Of a stretch of 8,447 nt of DNA, positions 1 to 5,550 are shown in pieces. A model generated the notes under the pieces. It was given only the letters and a program-made list of their open reading frames with translations, was not told the DNA's origin and ran no database searches. Position numbers and translations under genes: made by a program. Origin of the DNA: Geminicoccaceae bacterium (GTDB taxonomy: Bacteria > Pseudomonadota > Alphaproteobacteria > Geminicoccales > Geminicoccaceae). The DNA lies in the NCBI GenBank assembly GCA_020446285.1, contig JAGREZ010000142.1:1-8447 (forward strand), given 5' to 3'. Each line of letters begins with the position of its first letter. The first letter of the stretch is position 1.

Positions 1-2
1 CC

Positions 3-200
3 GACGTGACGCTTGTCACCCGCACAGGAGCGTCGAATTTCGTCGTCATGTCCGAGGCGGATTTCAATTCCTGGCGCGAAACCCTCTATCTGCTCGGTTC
101 GCCGAAGAACGCCGCGCATCTTCTGGATTCCCTGCGGGAGCTGGATGCGGGGAGGGGCGAAGCGCGTGAACTGACCCAGCCGGCTGACATGGATGCATGA
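3..200 (+). CDS. yefM: YefM/Phd-family antitoxin, 5' partial
   Basis: This is the antitoxin of a YefM-YoeB toxin-antitoxin pair. Family members bind and neutralise the partner RNase and bind operator DNA through the N-terminal part to repress their own operon. The reading frame is open from base 3, so the first 20 or so residues, including most of the DNA-binding part, lie outside the window; the in-frame GTG at 6 is probably not the true start. What remains carries the family's conserved stretch VVMSEADFNSW followed by ETLYLLGSPKNAAHLLDSL, which matches the usual VLMSEADY...ETLYLLRSPANAAHL pattern. The C-terminal tail (GRGEARELTQPADMDA) is where antitoxins of this family wrap the toxin. The stop overlaps the toxin start by the four bases ATGA (197-200), so the two are translationally coupled. 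The family call rests on motif recognition. Confidence 0.88.
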   Translation, partial: DVTLVTRTGASNFVVMSEADFNSWRETLYLLGSPKNAAHLLDSLRELDAGRGEARELTQPADMDA

Positions 201-478
201 CACTCACCTTTTCCTCGCGGGCATGGTCCGACTATCTCGAATGGGCGAATGAGGCCGGCGCCCGTCCGGGGGCGAAGATGCTCGCCCGCGTCAATCGCCT
301 CATCGGGGAAGCCTTCCGGTCGCCGGGTGACGGGATCGGCAAGCCGGAACCGCTTCGCGGTCAGCTGTCCGGATGCTGGAGCCGCAGGATCACGGCGGAA
401 CACCGGCTGGTATATCGCCACACAGGCGCAGGACTGGATATCATCGCCTGCCGGTATCACTATACCGGACTTGAATGA
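197..478 (+). CDS. yoeB: YoeB-family ribosome-dependent mRNA endonuclease toxin
   Basis: This 93-residue protein belongs to the YoeB branch of the RelE superfamily, which cleaves mRNA in the ribosomal A site when freed from YefM. The match is strong: GKPEPLRGQLSGCWSRRITAEHRLVY and the ending ACRYHY are YoeB hallmarks. Residues equivalent to E. coli YoeB E46, R65, H83 and Y84 are present here as E51, R70, H88 and Y89, so the active site looks intact. It differs from the 84-residue E. coli protein in an insertion of about five residues near positions 19-25 and a short TGLE tail after RYHY. ATG at 197 was chosen because of the ATGA overlap with the antitoxin and because the protein then begins at the family's usual first strand. 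The gene converges on cas2, with 11 bases between the two stop codons. Confidence 0.93.
   Translation: MTLTFSSRAWSDYLEWANEAGARPGAKMLARVNRLIGEAFRSPGDGIGKPEPLRGQLSGCWSRRITAEHRLVYRHTGAGLDIIACRYHYTGLE
451..468. other. Perfect hairpin at the yoeB/cas2 convergent junction
   Basis: CCGGTAT (451-457), loop CACT (458-461) and ATACCGG (462-468) form a perfect 7-bp stem near the end of yoeB, just before the convergent stop codons of yoeB and cas2. There is no U-rich run on either side, so it is not a standard intrinsic terminator. It also encodes part of the conserved RYHY ending of the toxin, which limits how much meaning the symmetry can carry. It could slow polymerase from both directions, or be incidental. 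Confidence 0.3.
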
Positions 479-489
479 AGGCGGGTGGT

Positions 490-777
490 TCAAAGCAGCC
501 AGTAGTCGCTGTCGTCGAGAACCGGGACGCCGCCCGCTTGATGGCAGCGCGGGAGCGCATCCTTTGCGATTGCATAGACGCGGAGGCTGTCATCCGGCTT
601 CATCAAGGCTTCGATGCGCTTGCGGATCGCATCTGCCTGCCTTGCCGTCAGCCGCCCTTCGAAAACGCTTTCCTGAACGCGCGCCAGTTTTTCCTCGAGG
701 ATCTTCGCGATCCGGCGTCGCCGCTTGTCGTTGGCGATGTCATATGTGAAGACGGTGAGCATTTCCGCGGTGGCCAT
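490..777 (-). CDS. cas2: Cas2, CRISPR spacer-integration subunit
   Basis: Cas2 forms a dimer that bridges two Cas1 dimers and measures the prespacer during spacer acquisition. The 95-residue length fits the family. The first strand and metal-site region read LTVFTYDIANDKRRRRIAK, with D13 as the conserved acidic residue, followed by the typical LEEKLARVQESVFEG segment. ATG at 777 is preceded by GGAG (785-788, minus strand) at seven bases spacing; an internal ATG six codons in (762) is possible but has a weaker upstream site. It lies 15 bases downstream of RT-cas1 on the same strand, so the two are very likely one transcript and their products one complex. It ends with LDDSDYWLL, in place of the family's usual hydrophobic final strand. 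No Cas2 fusion is present. Confidence 0.95.
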   Translation of the reverse strand: MATAEMLTVFTYDIANDKRRRRIAKILEEKLARVQESVFEGRLTARQADAIRKRIEALMKPDDSLRVYAIAKDALPRCHQAGGVPVLDDSDYWLL

Positions 778-792
778 CTCATAGCTCCGGCA

Positions 793-2880
793 TCAGTAAT
801 CGACCCTCCAGGGACTGAAGGCCGCATCGCCGATCCCGTTCGAGCGGCAATGGCGGGCATACGCGACCACATCTTCCTCGATGAGGCGGCGCCAGCGCAG
901 GTTTCGTCCGCTGCGGCGGCTTTTCATGGCCTGCTTCATCCGCTCCTCATATCCGCCGATGATCGACCGATGTCCGTCCTTGGCGAGACGCAGGGCGCCG
1001 TCACTCTCGCGGATCTCGAAATGCACCTCGTCGAGCTTGTGGTTGTTGAACAGATACACGGCAAGCCCCTCGACCAGTGACGCCCGATAGATCTCCATGA
1101 GATCGTAGACGCAGGCATCCTGCCCATCCGCTGCCGAATGCAGGGCGCCGAAGCCCGGATGCAGGCCATGGCGGCGAACGATGGTCTCGACATCGCGCGC
1201 GAGCAACCATGACAGATAATTCAGAACGAGATTGAACGGGTCGGGCGGAGGCTGGCGGATCCGCTTGAAACGCCGCTCATTCACGGCAAATGCCGGTTTG
1301 ACCAGCAAGGCGAGCGACGGCCAATATGTGGCACCGGCTGCTCCCTCGTAGCCGAGAAGCGCTGGCACATCGGCTGCAACCGGCAGCTTGCGGATCAGGG
1401 TGCCGAGATCCTTGCAAGCGCCGATCACCGTTTTCGAGCGTTCCCTGCGGTTGAGCTTGTTGAGTGTGGCGCGCTGATTGCGGATACGGGCGTCGACAAT
1501 CCTCCGGGCAAGGTCGAGGCGCAATTCAGCATCGAGGGCGATCCTGGCCTGGGCGAGATGAAGACCACCGTGGTCGCTTGCAGGCGAGGCCGTGACACCG
1601 ATGGTCTCGCCGGCTCCATTGACATGGTGCAGGAGCGTTCCGGACAACAGCGCGAGCCGCAACGCATCCTCTTCGACGCTCGCGGCTGGACCGATTTCGA
1701 TGCGGTCAATCCGGTCGCAAGGGATGGCAAGTATCTCCCGCCGCCCGGCAAGTTCGCCTTGCGGCGTCTCGACGGTGAACAGGGACTGCCGGGTGGCGAG
1801 AACCCGTCCGGTTTCGTGCAGATAGAGGATACGCAGGCCGGCATCGAGACCGGCTTCGCGGCGCTTCTCCTCGAGTGCCTCCCGTTCGTCGGCCGCCGCA
1901 TCCTCGCCCGCAATCCAGCGCAGCAGTTGCAGGCTCTCGTTACAATCGCCCGATCCCGCATCTTCCTTCGAAGGCATGACGATGGAGCGGACGAACAGAT
2001 TGCCGAGGAAGCGAAACCCACGATCGAAATCCGCGATGCGCGTCTTGTCGGGATTGAGACGCAATCCCTGTTCGGCAAGCAACTTCTCCATCTGCGCCAG
2101 TGCTTCCCGGGTGCGTTTCTCCCGACGGCAGAGAATGATGAAATCATCGGCGAAGCGGATCATCCGCAGACCGGTAGCATTGTCGGCGAAATGAGCGTCG
2201 ATACAGTCGAGATACAGGTTGGAGAGCAGCGGGGAGAGTGGCGAACCCTGCGGGATGCCGAGACCAGGCGTATCGAGATCGACACCGGCGGATTCGAGCC
2301 AGAGTGCGACGAGGTCGAGCAGTGCATTCATCCCGTGAAAGCCGCGGATCGTCGTTTCCAGCCGGTCGAGCAGGCGATCGTGCGGCACCTGGTCGAAATA
2401 TCGCTCGATGTCTCCCTCGACGACATGCACGAAGCCGTCGTCCCGATACTTGCGGATGGCGGCCACAGCCTGACTGACCGAACGGCCGGGCCGGTAGGCG
2501 AAGCTGTTCGGCTCGAACTCCTGATCCAGCAGCGGCATGAGAGTCTGTGCTGCAGCACCCTGCGCGATCCGGTCGGTCACGGACGGGATGGCCAGTCGCC
2601 GGAACTCGCCGTTGCCCTTCGGCACATCGAAAACGCGCAACGGTTCGGGGTGATAGCTTCCGTCGCGAAGGCGGTTGCAGAGACCGAGCAAACGCTGTGA
2701 CGCGCGTTCGGCAAAACGCTCGACCGTGACGCCATCGGTGCCCGCGCAGCCGTGATTGGCGTGTACCCGGCGCCATGCCTGTTCCAGTGTATCGAGCCGT
2801 GTCGCCTGCTCGAAAAGGTTGATCCCTTCCCGTCGAAGGGTCATAGTCGGCGAGGTTTCCCACGGTGGAATTTTGGTCAT
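793..2880 (-). CDS. cas1: Reverse transcriptase-Cas1 fusion (RT-Cas1)
   Basis: This is a fusion of a group II intron-type reverse transcriptase and the Cas1 integrase. Numbering is from ATG 2880 (695 residues). The RT part spans about residues 20-300: the RT-0/1 region (TLEQAWRRVHANHGCAGTDG), motif A (GDIERYFDQV, D157), GIPQGSPLSPLLSN (208 onward), the FADD catalytic box (243-246) and GFRFLGNLF (about 288-296, entry to the thumb). Cas1 begins near 349 (LRILYLHETGRVL), with metal ligands E512 (GYEGAAGATYW), H581 (PGFGALHS) and E596 (YDLMEIYRA). Both active sites look intact. There is no N-terminal Cas6-like domain, unlike the studied Marinomonas MMB-1 protein. The start is uncertain: the frame is open to a GTG at 2928, and an ATG at 2844 sits just before the RT homology; 2880 was preferred because a weak GCGGAAAAG lies about 8-10 bases upstream. 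Known relatives can acquire spacers from RNA through reverse transcription; that function here is an inference. It diverges from the CRISPR leader. Confidence 0.96.
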   Translation of the reverse strand: MTKIPPWETSPTMTLRREGINLFEQATRLDTLEQAWRRVHANHGCAGTDGVTVERFAERASQRLLGLCNRLRDGSYHPEPLRVFDVPKGNGEFRRLAIPSVTDRIAQGAAAQTLMPLLDQEFEPNSFAYRPGRSVSQAVAAIRKYRDDGFVHVVEGDIERYFDQVPHDRLLDRLETTIRGFHGMNALLDLVALWLESAGVDLDTPGLGIPQGSPLSPLLSNLYLDCIDAHFADNATGLRMIRFADDFIILCRREKRTREALAQMEKLLAEQGLRLNPDKTRIADFDRGFRFLGNLFVRSIVMPSKEDAGSGDCNESLQLLRWIAGEDAAADEREALEEKRREAGLDAGLRILYLHETGRVLATRQSLFTVETPQGELAGRREILAIPCDRIDRIEIGPAASVEEDALRLALLSGTLLHHVNGAGETIGVTASPASDHGGLHLAQARIALDAELRLDLARRIVDARIRNQRATLNKLNRRERSKTVIGACKDLGTLIRKLPVAADVPALLGYEGAAGATYWPSLALLVKPAFAVNERRFKRIRQPPPDPFNLVLNYLSWLLARDVETIVRRHGLHPGFGALHSAADGQDACVYDLMEIYRASLVEGLAVYLFNNHKLDEVHFEIRESDGALRLAKDGHRSIIGGYEERMKQAMKSRRSGRNLRWRRLIEEDVVAYARHCRSNGIGDAAFSPWRVDY

Positions 2881-3051
2881 TAATTTGGCTTTTCCGCTTG
2901 GAAATCCGGCAAGTATTTGATGTAGCACGATTTAACGTTCGCCATCAAATGCGAATCAGGGGAAGGAGATCGTAGACGAACCGCCAAAATCGCCCGCCCT
3001 TTGGAAAGGGTAATGGAAAATCGAAGCAGGCCAAGGGTTTGTGGAGAGGCT
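2881..3051 (+). promoter_or_regulatory. CRISPR leader / divergent control region
   Basis: This 171-base stretch separates the divergent RT-cas1 start from the first repeat. It is richer in A+T than the flanking genes, above all at 2881-2950. By position it should hold the pre-crRNA promoter, the RT-cas1 promoter and the leader signals for spacer insertion at the first repeat. I could not find a convincing -35/-10 pair on either strand. Two dyads are visible: an 8-bp inverted repeat at 2915-2950, and CCCTTT-GG-AAAGGG at 2997-3010, about 41 bases before the first repeat. If RT-cas1 uses the upstream GTG at 2928, the left part of this stretch is coding. Confidence 0.7.
2915..2950. repeat. 8-bp inverted repeat in the leader
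   Basis: ATTTGATG (2915-2922) and CATCAAAT (2943-2950) are perfect reverse complements separated by 20 bases, with arm centres 28 bp apart. The element lies 35-70 bp upstream of the preferred RT-cas1 ATG and about 100 bp from the first repeat. It could be a paired site for a dimeric regulator or an RNA hairpin in the RT-cas1 5' leader. If the GTG at 2928 is the true start, one arm falls inside the gene. No known operator is recognised. Confidence 0.5.
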
Positions 3052-3509
3052 GTCCGGACAGCATCCGCTGAAGGAAGCGGATTGAGACGTGCCGACGAAC
3101 ATCTGCCCAGCGTCACCAAAGTAGTCCGGACAGCATCCGCTGAAGGAAGCGGATTGAGACGTCGCCTCGGCACGAGCCGACTGACGCAGACGTTCGTCCG
3201 GACAGCATCCGCTGAAGGAAGCGGATTGAGACCTGGTCGCGGCGGTGCTCCGGTCCCCGCTGGTGTCCGGACAGCATCCGCTGAAGGAAGCGGATTGAGA
3301 CTTTCGTTTCAAAGCTTTATATATTTGAAGCTCATGTCCGGACAGCATCCGCTGAAGGAAGCGGATTGAGACGGCGTCGCCCAGCTGCCGAACCGCGTTA
3401 CTGGGTCCGGACAGCATCCGCTGAAGGAAGCGGATTGAGACAGATCAGGTGCCTCGATGCCCATTTCATCAAGTCCGGACAGCATCCGCTGAAGGAAGCG
3501 GATTGACCT
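3052..3509 (+). CRISPR. CRISPR array, 7 repeats and 6 spacers
   Basis: Repeats are 37 bases and start at 3052, 3124, 3196, 3265, 3336, 3405 and 3473. The first six are identical by eye. Each starts with GTCCGGAC, has a stem ATCCGCT/AGCGGAT around the loop GAAGGA, and ends TGAGAC. Spacers are at 3089-3123 (35), 3161-3195 (35), 3233-3264 (32), 3302-3335 (34), 3373-3404 (32) and 3442-3472 (31); variable length is usual for type III. Plus-strand transcription is inferred from three things: the altered last repeat at the right end, the leader on the left, and the 3' end ATTGAGAC, which resembles the usual 8-base crRNA 5' tag ATTGAAAC left by Cas6. A Cas6 would cut at the base of the stem. Spacers are GC-rich except the fourth. 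I see no spacer match elsewhere in the window. Confidence 0.99.
3473..3509 (+). repeat. Terminal degenerate CRISPR repeat
   Basis: Bases 3473-3506 match the consensus through GGATTGA, but the last three bases are CCT instead of GAC. Decay of the repeat farthest from the leader is common because new spacers copy the leader-end repeat. It therefore marks the trailer end of the array and supports plus-strand transcription. The stem is intact, but the processed 3' product would carry an altered tag. Confidence 0.9.
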
Positions 3510-3578
3510 GGTGCGACTGGGCGTCTAACGTTCAAGCTAAAATTACTTGCCTTCATGTCGTTTTATGGTTCTGGCTTT

Positions 3579-3585
3579 GGGGAGG
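3579..3585 (+). promoter_or_regulatory. Shine-Dalgarno site deciding the cas10 start
   Basis: GGGGAGG lies six bases before an in-frame GTG at 3592. This is the best ribosome-binding site in the region and favours GTG 3592 over the upstream TTG (3547) or ATG (3565), neither of which has a comparable site. The 82 bases from the array to this GTG contain no evident promoter or terminator hairpin. Confidence 0.75.
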
Positions 3586-3591
3586 CAGGCG

Positions 3592-5550
3592 GTGGCGTGG
3601 CTTTGGGTCAAATTTTCGGCAGTCAATTTCAGCGCGACCGTATTCGACAGCAATGATCTGAGTGTCATTCGTGGTTCTTCGGCGCAGCTTCTTGTCATTG
3701 TCGATCGTGTTGCGGAGGATCTCGCCAGACTTCCCGGAGCGACCCTGCTTTATTCCGCGGCATCGGAATGTGTTCTGCGGCTCTCCTACGATGCTGGCAA
3801 GACAACAGGAGAGAGGCCGCGCGGGCACCCGCAATGCATGAAGAGGGCTCGGTGGCTCGAACTGTGCGAGACGGCTGCCGGACGGTCGGCGGAGGTATCT
3901 TTCGACGAAGCGGCGCGAGAGCTGCATGCGCGGATCGACGAGGACGCCCGCAGCAACTGGCCATTTGAGCGGACAAAAGAACATTTGCGCTTCTACTGGC
4001 CGAAGGACGAGAAGGACGCTCCGTGGACTGACAGCGTCAAAACCGTTGGTGACGAGATCAACCGGTGTCTGAGCGAAATTCCGTCTTCACGCTGGTTCAC
4101 CTTCGCATGGTCCAGTGTGGATCAGTCTGAAGTCGTCGCAGGCGCGCGCTCGCAAACCGGCCTTCGGGACATTCTCCGGATGCTCGACAGCCGCCTGCGG
4201 CGAACCCAGTTGCAGCAATGGAGCATCAGCCGTTTCGTTGCCGGTGGGGCTGACGTCGAGGCGGAAACGGCATTCTGCGCCTACACGATGAAGCGGCAAC
4301 CGGCATTGCTCGAGCAGGATGGCCGGCCGATTTCATCGAGCGCTTCAGAGCGGCGTTGCGATGGACGCGAGATCAAGACAAAGCTTTATGTTCGGGAGAT
4401 CGATCACGCGGTCGATGCGCTCAAGAAGCTCGGCGTGGACAGTGCCGACGGCAGGTTCGCGCGTCTGGCCAAGGCGCGGGAGGCGCTTGAGCGTCAGGGT
4501 GTTGCGCTGGCCGGCAGTTTCCAGGAGATGGTCGACGTTCCGCCGGAGCATCTGCCGCCCAATGTCAGCAACAAGCTCGCTGTCATCTATTTCGACGGCA
4601 ACCAGTTCGGCAATCGTCGGGAGACAGCGGCGGTCGGCAGGCTCAACGAGGCTGTCGAACATTACGGGCGGGCAAGCCGCGTACTGACTGCCAATGGCGG
4701 CCTCCTGCTTGCCGATTTGTTGAACTGGTTGCTGGAGCGCGAAGAGAACTGGGCTTGGCGGCACCGGTCGAAGGGTCGGGAGCTGCGCTTCGAGACGCTG
4801 ATGTTCGGCGGCGACGAAGTCTGTCTCGTATGCCCCGCATGGCTGGGCTGGAGTCTTGTCGGCAAGCTCTTGCAGATATTTGCCGGGATGCGCGTTCCGT
4901 TCGCGCCCGGATCGTCCGATCCCGGACAGAAGGTGACGTTTGCCGTCGGAATGGCCTTCGCGCACCACAAATCCCCGATCCGGGATCTGCGGGAGATGGC
5001 ATCAAGCCTGAGTGATGCCGCAAAAAGCGCCGACAATGAGCGCTCGATGGTCCAGGTCATGGCGCTGGAGGGGCTCGATCAGGCCGAGATGGATCCTTCG
5101 ACGATCAGGTGGCGTATGTTTGCTGGTGAGCTGGTGGATGACAATCCCGGAGCGTTCGCTCTGGATGGGGATAGGTGGGAGGAAATCACACAGGAATTCA
5201 GTGCCATTTCGAGGGATGTCGGCAGAAGCCAGTTGCATCGGTTCTATGTCGATGCGGAGAACTTTGCGGTGACTGGCGAGGATGGTGAGGCGGATCGGGT
5301 CAGCAATGTCCTGAAGCTCGGTAGTGGGCACGCCGATACCGGAAAGTGGGCCGAGTACGTCAAGAACAGGCTGTCGGATTTCCCGGATGCATGGCGACAT
5401 GCTGCCAGCCTGTGCGGCGAGAGCGACCTCCTCGCTCATGGTGCCGCCGACTGGCCCTTCATTGCACTGCACCACGTCCTCAGTCTCGCCGACTATGTCA
5501 TCGACATTCCTGCTGCCAAGAGCGAGGCAGTCGAGAAAGACGCGGCATGA
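3592..5550 (+). CDS. cas10: Cas10, type III large subunit, HD-less, GGDE palm
   Basis: Cas10 is the signature subunit of type III effector complexes; its Palm domains make cyclic oligoadenylate and, where an HD domain is present, it cuts ssDNA. This protein is 652 residues from GTG 3592. It begins directly at a Palm-like strand (MAWLWVKFSAVNFSATVF) followed by SNDLSVIRGSS, so no HD nuclease domain precedes it. The second Palm has LAVIYFDGNQFG (329-340, D335) and FGGDEV (405-410). The catalytic box is GGDE (406-409) where most cyclase-active Cas10 proteins have GGDD. C229 (FCAYTMKRQPA) and C256 (RRCDG) may be remains of the inter-Palm zinc ribbon, but a full four-cysteine set is not seen. The C-terminal part (about 500-652) is mostly helical, as in Cas10 domain D4. 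Its stop overlaps the next start by ATGA. Type III-D or a III-B-like Cas10 are the likely placements. Confidence 0.88.
   Translation: MAWLWVKFSAVNFSATVFDSNDLSVIRGSSAQLLVIVDRVAEDLARLPGATLLYSAASECVLRLSYDAGKTTGERPRGHPQCMKRARWLELCETAAGRSAEVSFDEAARELHARIDEDARSNWPFERTKEHLRFYWPKDEKDAPWTDSVKTVGDEINRCLSEIPSSRWFTFAWSSVDQSEVVAGARSQTGLRDILRMLDSRLRRTQLQQWSISRFVAGGADVEAETAFCAYTMKRQPALLEQDGRPISSSASERRCDGREIKTKLYVREIDHAVDALKKLGVDSADGRFARLAKAREALERQGVALAGSFQEMVDVPPEHLPPNVSNKLAVIYFDGNQFGNRRETAAVGRLNEAVEHYGRASRVLTANGGLLLADLLNWLLEREENWAWRHRSKGRELRFETLMFGGDEVCLVCPAWLGWSLVGKLLQIFAGMRVPFAPGSSDPGQKVTFAVGMAFAHHKSPIRDLREMASSLSDAAKSADNERSMVQVMALEGLDQAEMDPSTIRWRMFAGELVDDNPGAFALDGDRWEEITQEFSAISRDVGRSQLHRFYVDAENFAVTGEDGEADRVSNVLKLGSGHADTGKWAEYVKNRLSDFPDAWRHAASLCGESDLLAHGAADWPFIALHHVLSLADYVIDIPAAKSEAVEKDAA

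Noticed and set aside
475..1080. Plus-strand 201-codon frame across cas2 and the 3' end of RT-cas1
   Set aside because: It is antisense to two strongly supported cas genes and shows no known motif.
1558..2700. Long plus-strand open frame (380 codons) opposite RT-cas1
   Set aside because: It is antisense to a gene with clear RT and Cas1 motifs, and its translation has no recognisable domain; long antisense frames are common in GC-rich coding DNA.
793..2880. A stand-alone group II intron maturase
   Set aside because: The RT is followed in the same frame by a full Cas1 domain with its catalytic residues, and there is no maturase X/HNH region.
3001..3369. Open frames through the array giving periodic peptides (VRTASAEGSGLR on plus, SQSASFSGCCPD on minus)
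   Set aside because: The periodicity is just the CRISPR repeat translated; the spacers break any protein logic.
3547..3591. TTG 3547 or ATG 3565 as the cas10 start
   Set aside because: Neither has a good ribosome-binding site, while GTG 3592 follows GGGGAGG by six bases and begins exactly at the first Palm strand.
3510..3591. Possible cas10 promoter (TTGCCT near 3547 with TATGGT near 3564)
   Set aside because: The spacing of about 11 bases is too short for a sigma-70 type promoter.
5346..5546. N-terminal extension of the second effector gene back to 5346
   Set aside because: It overlaps cas10 coding by 200 bases; the ATGA junction at 5547 and the RAMP first strand right after it give the better start.
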